Positions 24,183-32,731 of a DNA stretch of 32,795 bases are shown piece after piece. Numbering within the stretch: position 1 is the stretch's first letter; each line of letters begins with the position of its first letter. The stretch lies in NCBI GenBank assembly GCA_030146225.1, contig JASLCA010000297.1:1-32795 (forward strand). The letters are read 5' to 3'. The position numbers were made by a program, and so were the translations under genes. Under the pieces are notes generated by a model. That model saw only the letters and a program-made list of their open reading frames with translations. It searched no databases and was not told the DNA's origin. The stretch is from Sphingobacterium sp. (GTDB lineage Bacteria; Bacteroidota; Bacteroidia; Sphingobacteriales; Sphingobacteriaceae).

Positions 24183-25916
24183 TTATTTTTCCCAGCCCGG
24201 ATTCTGCTTTAATTTATTATTGAGCACTATTTCACTTTCAGGGATAGAGTTTAAGTAATCTCTACCCAATTGAAAGCCATAGCCATTAGGTATCGCATTT
24301 TTAAAAGGATCAAGAAAGCCATTATTATCAATAGGGAATGGGTTTTTAGCAATTTGACTCGCTAAGAAACCTTTAGGACGTTGTCCAACAATCAGCTCTT
24401 TTGCAGCTGCCCAGCGTGCTATATCATCCCATCGAAAGCCTTCTGCGAGCAGCTCTATACGTCTTTCTCTACGAACCTCATTGAGCAAGGGCGATAAGCT
24501 TGGAAAATCCCAATTAGCATCTGTAGCAATAGCTCCAATTTGCAGGTTAGGCATGCCTACACGGTCACGAAGTAGTTTGATCGTTTTATCAATATCAGCT
24601 TGGGTAGCAGTCCCGAGCTCCACCTTAGCTTCTATATAATTTAACAACACCTCCGAATACCGGAATAGAATAGAAGGAGTTTCCTCATACTGCTGCACAT
24701 GATAGATTACATGTGGATCATAGCCCTTTTGAATGACATAGCCTGTTGGGGCATTTAAATCCGTATTCCCATTTAATGTATTGTATATCGTGGACCAGTT
24801 TTGCGTACTTCCAGTTGCCGTAATTTTCCATACTTGATCTGGGGTTGCGATGGTCTGTCTTAATCGGGGATCTCTATTTTCAAACTCCTTATTTATAGTT
24901 GCATAGCCTTGAAATAGGCTATTGCCTGCGATGGATTTACCATCCACACAGAGGTATTGATCAATAGCCTGCTTGGTTACAGTTTTTCCTGAAGGCTGAG
25001 ACATCCGAAAGTTACGGTCGTTGGTAAAATCCCCATCTCCTCTGGACAGCTCATTGTCATAGCGACGCCAAAACAAGACTTCATTATTGCTGCTGTATTC
25101 CCTGCGAGTAAATAAATCGGCATAGTCAGAACTAGGTTTACCTGTGTTATATACGCCATACAAGCCTGACTTCATTACCGCTTCACTGGCTTTCGCAGCA
25201 ATTTCAAAGTATTTATTAGGATTGGCATTGGGCACTCCAAATACCGTCCCATTGTGATACTTCTGCCAAGATCCTTCATACAAAGCCACCCTACTCTGCA
25301 TTAACAATGCAATCCACTTATTAATACGACTAAAGCCATTTGTACGATCTGCACTCAGGTACATCGCGGCCGTATCCAAACAGCCAATGATCCGATCCGC
25401 CACAATATCTCGGGGGGTGCGCGTTCCATATAGTTCTGGAGCGCTCGTGCCTAAATCCTTGTCCAACCAAGGGATGTCTCCATAGGCCTTTAGAAAGTTA
25501 AAATAGGTTACCGCTTTAAAATAATAAGCTTCACCCACATATTGCTGATAGGTCTTGAAGTCATGCTTGCCTTCAATCTTCTTATAATTGTTTAAAAAAT
25601 AATTTAAGCTTCGCACATTTCCAAAGCCTATGGTACCAGCACTTACAACCGTTCTTGTGCCTTGCAGTCGGGTGTCCACGGAGGAGCCCACTTGATTGTC
25701 ACTATTAAAATCACCACCATGATTTGGATATTTGGGAAAGAAACTATTGCTATAGAATTGATTCATATAGATTTCTAGATCCAATGGCTTTTCGAAATAC
25801 ATTTCTGCCTGTACTTTATCCAATAGCTTACGATCTAGAAAGTCGTCATTACAAGAGGTCATGGCTAGCGAACTCGCTAGCAATATGCATGATAATTTAA
25901 AGAAGTTCTTCATCAT
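24183..25916 (-). CDS. SusD/RagB-family surface lipoprotein (SusD2)
   Basis: The protein has 577 residues. The lipobox is MTSC with Cys22, followed by NDDFLDRKLLDKVQ, the usual SusD opening. TPR-like helices include YYFKAVTYFNFLKAYGDIPW (about 131-150), a very typical SusD segment, and the C-terminal RRERRIELLAEGFRWDDIAR (about 490-510) is equally characteristic. It should cap SusC2 and bind the incoming glycan at the surface. Its ATG lies 6 nt after the SusC2 stop. It begins the part of operon A that continues into the esterase and the oxidative genes, so its ligand is probably the substrate that those enzymes process. Confidence 0.95.
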   Translation of the reverse strand: MMKNFFKLSCILLASSLAMTSCNDDFLDRKLLDKVQAEMYFEKPLDLEIYMNQFYSNSFFPKYPNHGGDFNSDNQVGSSVDTRLQGTRTVVSAGTIGFGNVRSLNYFLNNYKKIEGKHDFKTYQQYVGEAYYFKAVTYFNFLKAYGDIPWLDKDLGTSAPELYGTRTPRDIVADRIIGCLDTAAMYLSADRTNGFSRINKWIALLMQSRVALYEGSWQKYHNGTVFGVPNANPNKYFEIAAKASEAVMKSGLYGVYNTGKPSSDYADLFTRREYSSNNEVLFWRRYDNELSRGDGDFTNDRNFRMSQPSGKTVTKQAIDQYLCVDGKSIAGNSLFQGYATINKEFENRDPRLRQTIATPDQVWKITATGSTQNWSTIYNTLNGNTDLNAPTGYVIQKGYDPHVIYHVQQYEETPSILFRYSEVLLNYIEAKVELGTATQADIDKTIKLLRDRVGMPNLQIGAIATDANWDFPSLSPLLNEVRRERRIELLAEGFRWDDIARWAAAKELIVGQRPKGFLASQIAKNPFPIDNNGFLDPFKNAIPNGYGFQLGRDYLNSIPESEIVLNNKLKQNPGWEK

Positions 25917-25922
25917 CTGTGA

Positions 25923-28900
25923 TTACTTTAAGGTTAGGTTGACACCAAAAGATAAAATTCTGTTCATTGGATAAATAACACCACTTGTTAAATATCCGCC
26001 CTCACGACTATCAGAAGCGATGGATGTCTCAGGATCAAACACCTTTGGTAAGCTTGAGAAGGTCAATAGGTTTTCGCCAGAAAAATAAACTCTTGCCTTG
26101 CTAAAAAGCTTCCCAGAAATATTCGCTGGGAAAGTGTAGCCTACTTGAACATTTTTCAATCGGATATACGAGGCATTTAATAAATAGCGCGTCTGCGGTA
26201 ATTTATTTTTACTCGTCTCGGCAGTGAAATATGGTTTAGGCAGATAAGAACCCGTATTTGGACCTAAGATATTGGTCTCATCTGCAGGGCGCCAATAGTC
26301 CAATCCAGGGGAGTTCTTATAAAGACCCGAGTTTGCCCAGCTATCAGTCATCCCCCAAAACAAGGGCGTACTTGCTTCTGGACTATAGTCTCTTTTAGCT
26401 ACACCCTGCCAAAACATATTGAAGTCCACGCCTTTCCAATTCATACCTGCGCTGATACCGTAATTATAGCGCGGAAGACTGTTTCCAATAACCATTAAGT
26501 CACCATGATCATTAAGGGTACGCTTGCCATCGTTAATAATGTTATCCCCATTTTTATCAACGTATTTGATATCCCCAGGGCCCCAGTTAGCATGGTATTT
26601 AGATTGATCATGCATAGCCTCGCCTTTGGTCTGAATAATTCCATCCGTCTCAAAGCCCCATATCTCCCCATAGTTTTTCCCATTATACCAGGTGTCAATA
26701 CGTCCAGTTTCATTGAAGTACTCGAGGATTTTTGTCTTACTATCGCCCAGGGTTAACTTCACATTATAGCCAATCCCGTTGGCCAGTTTATCATTCCAAG
26801 CTGCCACAAATTCAAAACCTTTCGTGGCTAACTTTGCATTGTTGGTTTGTGGAGTAGTAGCCCCAAGCAAGAATGGAAGTTCAGTTGCGCGACCGAGCAT
26901 ATTATCTGTTGTACGCTTGTACCAATCAAAGGTCAAGGCTAAGCGAGATCTTAATAAAGAGATATCAGCCCCTAGGTTTAGCGTAGTAACAGTCTCCCAG
27001 GTAATCTGATCACTTATCAGCGCAGGCGCATGTGCATACTGCGGCCGGGACTCGTTTATAATCCATTTCAACTCAGAGTAAATCGGAATTTTAGAATAAT
27101 AAAGGTCATTTGCTACATTTTGATTTCCCAAAGAGCCATAGGATGCACGGATTTTGAAATTATTGATAGCACCTCTTAAAGGCTCCCAAAAGTCTTCTTT
27201 AGAAATGGCATAGCCCACAGAAGCGGAAGGGAAGAAGCCAAAGCGATTTTCTTTAGGAAATCTTGAAGACCCATTGTAGCGAGCTGCAAACTCCACTAAA
27301 TATTTCTCTTGATAATTATAATTCACGCGGCCAAATCCACCCCGAGTCGCCCAATGACTCATATTATCTAAAGCCGTAATCCCCCCTAAGGAAGTTATAA
27401 TGGATGGATTATCCTCCACTACAGGAGAAGCCCCCGTAGCCTGCAAGCCTGTATACAAATTTTCTTCCTGCTCATAGCCTGCCATAACCATAAAGTAATG
27501 ATCTTGTAATTGCTTCTCATAGGAGCTGACGGCATTAAACAACTTATATACATTCTCGTAATAACCCGCAGTATAGGAAGATTGGGGCTTACCAATATTC
27601 CCTAAAGCACCTGTCCCAACCTCTACCATAACAGGCTTAGGATTGCTGCTCATCTTGGTATTTTTAATATTATAATTGTAGTTCACATTTGTTTTCCAGC
27701 CTTTGACAGGCTCTAATTCCACACCAATATTTGCGAAAAAGTCAGCATTTTTCTTCTTGTCTCTACCAGAGTCTTGAAGTAGGCGCACCAATGGACTTTG
27801 TACAGTGCCATTGATATTATGAAAGGGCATCATCGGGGCAAACATAAGCATCTCACGGAAGGTATGCTCCCGGCCTACTGTAGTCTCGCCCATAGGGAAG
27901 TCTGTAGCCGTCGTGGACCATTTTAAGCTGGAATTAAACTTTAACCAATCCGTAACGCGCGTACTTACATTGGACATTAGATTGTATCTTTTAAAATAAT
28001 CATAGCCAAATGCATAGGTACCGTTTTGCTTCGTATAGCCAGAAGAAAGAAAATACTGTGTCTTGGGATTTCCACCCGATAAATTCATATTATGCTTTTG
28101 ACTAAAGGCGTTGTTCCCCATTAAGATATGTGGCCAATCATTGTTGGCATTTCCATTTCTTCGTCCAGCCCAAATATTATCAATAGGCTTTTCAGGATCA
28201 TACTCATAGGGAAAGCTTCCATCTAAGTACCCCTTTATTCTATTCATCTGCTCATCACTATAAACAGCTGTTAAGCCGGCATTGGCATTGGCTTGATTAA
28301 AGGCCGTTGCCCAGGTATAGGAATCAATAAAGCTTGGCAGATGTAAAGGCGAAGACAAGGAGAGATTATTGCTATAATCCAACTTCGAACCATCCTGTTG
28401 ACTACCTTTTTTCGTAGTGATCAATACCACCCCAAAAGGAGCCCTTGAGCCATATACGGCTGAGGCAGAAGCATCCTTAAGAATGGAAATACTTTCTACA
28501 GTCTCTGGATCTACCCCGTTCAAATCCATCTCTACACCATCCACTAATACTAAAGGACTACTCCCTGCTAATGAACCTACACCCCGAATATTCATTGCAC
28601 TTGCAGCACCTGGCTCCCCTCCACGCATGCCCATATTAATATTCATATTTGGAGAGGCACCTTTTAACAGATCAGCAACATTATTGGCTGGCCTATCTTT
28701 AAGTTGATCTCCAGAAATAACATCGATGGAGGCCGTTAGCTGGCCTTTCTTTTGCGTACCGTAGCCTACCACCACCACCTCATCTAAGTCTGTGGAAGCA
28801 TCTTGCAGCAGGACCTTTAAGTCTGTCTTTCCATTTATAGCGATGCGCTTAGGCTGATATCCGATAAATGAAAAGCGTAAAGAATCGCTTAAAGCAATGG

Positions 28901-29096
28901 CTTCAAGCTTAAAAAATCCTTTGGCATCAGTCTGCATTTCAGCCCCAACTGGAATAACAGATACACTGACACCGGCCAATGGAGCACCTTGAGCATTCAG
29001 GACGGTCCCCGTAACCGTACTCCTTACTTGTGCAATGGCCGTCACCTCAAATAATAAGAGGAAAACAAATACCATAAATGGTCTAATTGATAGCAT
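25923..29096 (-). CDS. SusC/RagA-family TonB-dependent transporter without STN domain (SusC2)
   Basis: About 1057 residues from the ATG at 29096; the frame runs on to a TTG at 29129, but the ATG starts directly at a good signal peptide (MLSIRPFMVFVFLLLFEVTA, cleavage near IAQ). Next come a carboxypeptidase-regulatory-like domain (VTGTVLNAQGAPLAGVSV), a TonB box-like DEVVVVGYGTQ, a plug with NIRGVGSLAGSSPLVLVDGV and SILKDASASAVYGSRAPFGV, and the barrel. There is no STN domain, so this transporter should not signal through a FecR anti-sigma. Control by the LacI-type protein through the palindrome upstream is more likely. It is first in operon A. Confidence 0.95.
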   Translation of the reverse strand: MLSIRPFMVFVFLLLFEVTAIAQVRSTVTGTVLNAQGAPLAGVSVSVIPVGAEMQTDAKGFFKLEAIALSDSLRFSFIGYQPKRIAINGKTDLKVLLQDASTDLDEVVVVGYGTQKKGQLTASIDVISGDQLKDRPANNVADLLKGASPNMNINMGMRGGEPGAASAMNIRGVGSLAGSSPLVLVDGVEMDLNGVDPETVESISILKDASASAVYGSRAPFGVVLITTKKGSQQDGSKLDYSNNLSLSSPLHLPSFIDSYTWATAFNQANANAGLTAVYSDEQMNRIKGYLDGSFPYEYDPEKPIDNIWAGRRNGNANNDWPHILMGNNAFSQKHNMNLSGGNPKTQYFLSSGYTKQNGTYAFGYDYFKRYNLMSNVSTRVTDWLKFNSSLKWSTTATDFPMGETTVGREHTFREMLMFAPMMPFHNINGTVQSPLVRLLQDSGRDKKKNADFFANIGVELEPVKGWKTNVNYNYNIKNTKMSSNPKPVMVEVGTGALGNIGKPQSSYTAGYYENVYKLFNAVSSYEKQLQDHYFMVMAGYEQEENLYTGLQATGASPVVEDNPSIITSLGGITALDNMSHWATRGGFGRVNYNYQEKYLVEFAARYNGSSRFPKENRFGFFPSASVGYAISKEDFWEPLRGAINNFKIRASYGSLGNQNVANDLYYSKIPIYSELKWIINESRPQYAHAPALISDQITWETVTTLNLGADISLLRSRLALTFDWYKRTTDNMLGRATELPFLLGATTPQTNNAKLATKGFEFVAAWNDKLANGIGYNVKLTLGDSKTKILEYFNETGRIDTWYNGKNYGEIWGFETDGIIQTKGEAMHDQSKYHANWGPGDIKYVDKNGDNIINDGKRTLNDHGDLMVIGNSLPRYNYGISAGMNWKGVDFNMFWQGVAKRDYSPEASTPLFWGMTDSWANSGLYKNSPGLDYWRPADETNILGPNTGSYLPKPYFTAETSKNKLPQTRYLLNASYIRLKNVQVGYTFPANISGKLFSKARVYFSGENLLTFSSLPKVFDPETSIASDSREGGYLTSGVIYPMNRILSFGVNLTLK

Positions 29097-29282
29097 AGTA
29101 TATTTATTTTGGTTTATTGATTCATACAATCCTTCCTGCCGCCCTTATCCGTATATCCTTACTCCCACACTACAAAATCACCTACTCAAAGTAGATTAAT
29201 TCCCCTATCGATTTGTACAGCATTGAACGCTAGCCTTCAAAAAAAATAAATCGATTGCGCATAAAAATTTATGTAGCCCAGA

Positions 29283-29302
29283 TTACGGTTACGTAACCGT
29301 AA
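29283..29302. promoter_or_regulatory. Perfect 20-bp palindromic operator upstream of susC2
   Basis: TTACGGTTACGTAACCGTAA equals its own reverse complement. A CG-centred even palindrome of this length is typical of LacI-family operators. Its core GGTTACGTAACC matches GGGTACGTACCC at the SSS promoter in 10 of 12 positions. It lies 187 nt upstream of the susC2 ATG and could also affect the divergent plus-strand operon. Confidence 0.75.
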
Positions 29303-29513
29303 ATAGGGAAACAACAGACATTTACTTGCACGCTCTAATAAAGTCTAGCGTTTTGCTTTGACGTAAAAAATTGATTTTAGGAATATAATTTCTACCAAAA
29401 TAACGTTATTGACCTATGCTTCCAATAGTTTTAGTAAAAAAATTTTCAGAAGCACGTACAAATCCCATTTAGCAGAATACTGAGCCATTTAATGAAAGTG
29501 TACGTGAACGTAA

Positions 29514-29545
29514 TTTGTAACATTAATTTACATGCCCTATCTTTA
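29514..29545 (+). promoter_or_regulatory. Candidate promoter of the Gfo-ECF2-FecR2 operon
   Basis: TTTG (29514-29517), a 20-nt spacer and TATCTTTA (29538-29545) match the Bacteroidota -33/-7 pattern except for the last base. The predicted leader to the Gfo ATG is about 88 nt. Two ACGT cores (29502, 29508) lie immediately upstream. Confidence 0.45.
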
Positions 29546-29547
29546 TC

Positions 29548-29565
29548 TTGTAAAAAATCCTATAT
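29548..29565 (+). repeat. Direct repeat copy 1 (upstream of Gfo4)
   Basis: TTGTAAAAAATCCTATAT matches 17 of 18 bases at 30678-30695, and similarity resumes with CGAAA-n-CATG a few bases on. Copy 1 lies in the leader of the Gfo gene; copy 2 ends just before the ECF2 start. Confidence 0.6.
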
Positions 29566-29639
29566 TGGATCGAAATCATGCAGAGTGATTTGAAAAATAC
29601 TAACCAATTTTTCTAAGTAAAACCTGATATAAACATCCA

Positions 29640-30683
29640 ATGCAAATGAAAAATTTCGGATTTGGGATTATCGGAACTGGATCCATAGCGGCGATTCATG
29701 CCAAAGCTATTTTGGCCATCCCCGAAGCAAAACTAATAGGGGTTTACAATCGCACCTATGAAAAGGCTCTTGACTTTAGCGAGTCCTATTCCTGCCATGC
29801 ATATAAGGACTTGGACAATCTTTTAGAAGATGAGAATATTACGATCTTGTGTATTTGCAGTGCATCGGGCACCCACCTTGAAATAGCCGAAAGAGCTATA
29901 CGCGCAGGAAAACACTGCCTTATCGAAAAACCCCTAGAAATAACGGTGGATCGCTGTCAGCAGATTATTCAGCTTGCTGAAGAGTATCAAGTGAAAATTG
30001 GAACCGTCTTTCCGACGCGCTTTTATCCCAACAGCAAAAAAATAAAGGCTAAGCTAACCGAGGGCGCCTTTGGTACTCTGGTTATGGGCTCGGCTTATAT
30101 TAAGTGGCATAGAGCAGCTTCCTATTATCAATCAGCTGCGTGGCGAGGTACCTGGGCATTGGATGGCGGAGGAGCCTTAATGAATCAAGGCATTCATGCT
30201 TTAGACATGCTTTTGTGGTATATGGGGCCGGTGGAATTTGTGCAAGCCCTAAAAGGCAATAGCGTACATCAAAGCATAGAAGTTGAAGATAGCCTTGTAG
30301 CCCAGTTGCAGTTTAAAAATGGCGCACTAGGCGCTATAGAATGCACGACTGCGGCCTACCCTGGCTCAGCCAAAAAGATCGAAATCATCGGGAGTACAGG
30401 CTCAGCCGTTTTAACAGAAAATCAGCTAACGCAATGGGATTTTCAAGATCATCTTAACGATTCTGAATTACAGGTTACAGCAGCTGACAAAATGCCCAAT
30501 GCAGGCGCAAGCGATCCCATGGCAATTAGCCACTATGGACATCAATTGCAGATTCAAGACTTTATAGATGCGATTGCTGAAAACCGAAAACCCTTTGTCG
30601 ATGCAGCAGAAGGGTTGAAATCTGTAGCTGTCATCTGTGCTATTTATAAAAGTGCAGAAGAGGGCAGACGTATTTATTTGTAA
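29640..30683 (+). CDS. Cytoplasmic Gfo/Idh/MocA-family dehydrogenase (347 aa)
   Basis: A dehydrogenase of standard length for the inositol/glucose-fructose oxidoreductase family, with no export signal. The NAD(P) fold starts with GIIGTGSIAAIHAKAI (9-24). The catalytic Lys is Lys97 in LIEKPLEIT and the substrate-side pair His186/Asp189 lies in NQGIHALDMLLW. All diagnostic residues are intact, unlike some Gfo relatives in the minus-strand operons. It probably oxidises or reduces a sugar or cyclitol in the cytoplasm. Met3 is an alternative start. It is divergent from susC2 and 20 nt upstream of an ECF sigma gene, an unusual operon partner; the sigma/anti-sigma pair may thus sense the state of this pathway. 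Confidence 0.92.
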   Translation: MQMKNFGFGIIGTGSIAAIHAKAILAIPEAKLIGVYNRTYEKALDFSESYSCHAYKDLDNLLEDENITILCICSASGTHLEIAERAIRAGKHCLIEKPLEITVDRCQQIIQLAEEYQVKIGTVFPTRFYPNSKKIKAKLTEGAFGTLVMGSAYIKWHRAASYYQSAAWRGTWALDGGGALMNQGIHALDMLLWYMGPVEFVQALKGNSVHQSIEVEDSLVAQLQFKNGALGAIECTTAAYPGSAKKIEIIGSTGSAVLTENQLTQWDFQDHLNDSELQVTAADKMPNAGASDPMAISHYGHQLQIQDFIDAIAENRKPFVDAAEGLKSVAVICAIYKSAEEGRRIYL

Positions 30684-30695
30684 AAAATCCTGTAT
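30678..30695 (+). repeat. Direct repeat copy 2 (upstream of ECF2)
   Basis: TTGTAAAAAATCCTGTAT overlaps the last codon and stop of the Gfo gene and ends 8 nt before the ECF2 ATG. It is the near-identical partner of 29548-29565. Confidence 0.6.
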
Positions 30696-30703
30696 CCGAA
30701 AAC

Positions 30704-31297
30704 ATGAACCTAGCTAAAGAAATAGATATTGTACAACTGCTTTCTGCCCTCAAAGATGGGCAGCAGGTTGCCTTTGACGAGCTCTATTTCCATTTTGCGC
30801 CCAAGCTTTACCAGCGAATCTACCGCTTACTCAAAAACCCTGAGGTGGTTGAAGAAATTCTCCAAGACGTTTTTTTAAAGGTTTGGTCCATGCGCAGTCA
30901 ACTTGATGCAGAGAAAGGCTTCACTACCCTACTCTATAGGATGACAGACAACTTAGCAATCGATCACTTCAGAAGATCCTGCTTGGAGAAAGCTTCCCAA
31001 AAGGAGATATGGGCATCCTCAATTAGCTATTATCTGCACACTGAAGAGGCAATTATTAGCAAAGAAAAGATTAAAATACTGGATGAGGCTATTCAGCGAC
31101 TTTCCCCAAAGCGAAAAGAAATCCTCACCCTCTGCAACATCGAACATAAAAGCTACAAGGAAGTCGCGGCATTATTGGGCATTTCCGTCTCTACGGTTAG
31201 CAATCAATTGGTGAATGCCATGAAGGATATTAAATCTTATATTCAATCAAACTATAAGAACGAATATTTCCTGCTTATCTTAAGTCTCTTATTTTAA
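30704..31297 (+). CDS. ECF-type RNA polymerase sigma factor (ECF2)
   Basis: A 197-residue sigma factor. Region 2 covers about 20-95 (FAPKLYQRIYRLLKNPEVVE, LQDVFLKVWSMR) and region 4 about 125-180 (LSPKRKEILTLCNIEHKSYK, then VAALLGISVSTVSNQL). As in ECF1, the protein ends in a strongly hydrophobic tail (EYFLLILSLLF). The partner FecR2 lies 83 nt downstream, and the Gfo dehydrogenase 20 nt upstream. Its target is not evident: SusC2 lacks the STN domain, and SusC1 has its own sigma factor. Confidence 0.93.
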   Translation: MNLAKEIDIVQLLSALKDGQQVAFDELYFHFAPKLYQRIYRLLKNPEVVEEILQDVFLKVWSMRSQLDAEKGFTTLLYRMTDNLAIDHFRRSCLEKASQKEIWASSISYYLHTEEAIISKEKIKILDEAIQRLSPKRKEILTLCNIEHKSYKEVAALLGISVSTVSNQLVNAMKDIKSYIQSNYKNEYFLLILSLLF

Positions 31298-31380
31298 AAA
31301 ATATTTAAAATTTCAATAGTGCGTTTCTACAGTTCGTTCGTATATCAAGATACCAAGGAATTATAAACTGAATTGAGCGC

Positions 31381-32568
31381 ATGAATACCAATAAAAATGA
31401 GCAGATTACTGTTCTTTTAGACCAATATATTAAACAAAGCCTAACCCAAAGTGAGTTTGAGGAGTTATGTAGACTCTTAAACCAGTGTTCGGATCCAGAG
31501 TTTCATACCCTTATTCAGGATTATCTAGCGCTGGAGTCATTTGAGCTTCCTACGGAGTTTATTCAGAATCGCGTAACAAGCTTGCATAAGCCCATTTCAG
31601 CGGCTCTGAATCGAGACAATTCTCTCCATAAGCCGCTGAAATCAAGCTTTAAGCTTAAGCGCCTATGGTCTTTTACTGCCGCTGCCGCTATCTTGCTATT
31701 AGGCATCTTTGGTTATCGGCATTTCAACAGCGTCGCCCCGCTTAAATCCTTTGATCAACAAGCAGTAAACGATGTACTTCCCGGCAGCAACAAAGCCAGT
31801 ATTATAATAGATGGCAAAGTATATGCCCTTCAAAGCGACCAGGCAGGATTACGCATAGGGGCTGATAAGATAATGTACAGCAATGGCGAGCAAATGCTGG
31901 CAGATGTAAGCCATAATAAGTCCATAAAAGTGGTGACCCCTAGAGCTGGACATTACCATCTACAGCTCGCTGACGGTACAAAAGTTTGGCTTAATGCGGG
32001 CAGCACGCTGAGCTATCTCCCCAACTATGGAAAACAAAATCGAACTGTTGAAGTCCAAGGAGAGGCCTATTTTGAGGTACAAAAGAATAAAAACCTTCCC
32101 TTTATTGTAAAAAGTAAAAATCAAGAGATAGAGGTCTTGGGGACAGAGTTTAATATACAAGCCTATTTAGATGAGCCGCTCACCAAAACTACGCTCAAGG
32201 GTGGTTCACTGCGCGTAAGGACCCTTGCGGGATCCCACCTTCTTAAGCCCAATGAGCAGACCATATTTAACCAAGCTACGATTGGAATACAGCAGCAAAG
32301 CGTGGATGCTGATGCAGTAATAGGCTGGAAGAATGGCATTATTGACTTGCATGGGATGAGTCTAGAAGAATGTATGCGCCTCTTGGCCAGGTGGTATGAT
32401 GTAGATATAATATACGAGAATAAAATTCCGGCCATTGAACTCGGCGGACGAATAAGTTCTGGCCTTAAGCTATCCACCTTCTTAACCTTTCTCAGCAGCA
32501 ACTTTAATATACATGCAGAGCTGAGCAGCAATAAAAAACTTTACGTCAAATACGAAGAACCTAAATAA
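31381..32568 (+). CDS. FecR-family anti-sigma factor with DUF4974 domain (FecR2)
   Basis: 395 residues arranged as cytoplasmic helical domain (LLDQYIKQSLTQSEFEELCR), a transmembrane helix near 96-110 (SFTAAAAILLLGIFGY), FecR domain (GHYHLQLADGTKVWLNAGST) and C-terminal DUF4974 (LARWYDVDIIYENKIPAIEL). The cytoplasmic domain should hold ECF2. The periplasmic end should read an STN-bearing TonB-dependent transporter, but none follows: the gene is succeeded by hairpins and the window end. The partner may lie beyond 32795 or elsewhere in the genome. An imperfect tandem repeat of about 20 bp (ACCTAAATAaCCACAAGATG) straddles the stop codon. Confidence 0.92.
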   Translation: MNTNKNEQITVLLDQYIKQSLTQSEFEELCRLLNQCSDPEFHTLIQDYLALESFELPTEFIQNRVTSLHKPISAALNRDNSLHKPLKSSFKLKRLWSFTAAAAILLLGIFGYRHFNSVAPLKSFDQQAVNDVLPGSNKASIIIDGKVYALQSDQAGLRIGADKIMYSNGEQMLADVSHNKSIKVVTPRAGHYHLQLADGTKVWLNAGSTLSYLPNYGKQNRTVEVQGEAYFEVQKNKNLPFIVKSKNQEIEVLGTEFNIQAYLDEPLTKTTLKGGSLRVRTLAGSHLLKPNEQTIFNQATIGIQQQSVDADAVIGWKNGIIDLHGMSLEECMRLLARWYDVDIIYENKIPAIELGGRISSGLKLSTFLTFLSSNFNIHAELSSNKKLYVKYEEPK

Positions 32569-32650
32569 CCACAAGATGTACCTAAATACACAAAGATGAA
32601 AAAGAGAAGCAATAAAAACCCACCATAGGGAATAGCCAATTAAGCATTAA

Positions 32651-32674
32651 AGGGAGATGCTCGAACATCTCCCT
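32651..32674 (+). terminator. Hairpin after FecR2
   Basis: AGGGAGATG (32651-32659) pairs with CATCTCCCT (32666-32674) over a 6-nt loop, 82 nt past the FecR2 stop. No T-run follows, so it may act as an mRNA-stabilising 3' hairpin ahead of the stronger structure at 32732. Confidence 0.4.
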
Positions 32675-32731
32675 AGATAATGTCCTATAAAAATGACTAG
32701 AAAGAGTAACCAATCATAAAACATTATATAA

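Larger units (their letters stand above)
29097..29639. other. Divergent control region between susC2 and the plus-strand Gfo operon
   Basis: This 543-bp stretch has no convincing gene. It contains a 20-bp palindrome (29283-29302), a 12-bp palindrome AATAACGTTATT (29399-29410), a candidate plus-strand promoter (29514-29545), and six ACGT tetramers between 29291 and 29511, whereas about one would be expected at this base composition. A hairpin CTACT/AGTAG lies near 29188-29200. A 12-codon frame at 29578-29616 is probably chance. Confidence 0.7.

Noticed and set aside
29097..29129. Upstream TTG start of SusC2 at 29129
   Set aside because: The extra 11 residues are polar and would sit before a complete signal peptide that begins at the ATG at 29096.
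29578..29616. 12-codon open frame as a possible leader peptide
   Set aside because: No clear ribosome-binding site and no run of regulatory codons; this length occurs easily by chance.
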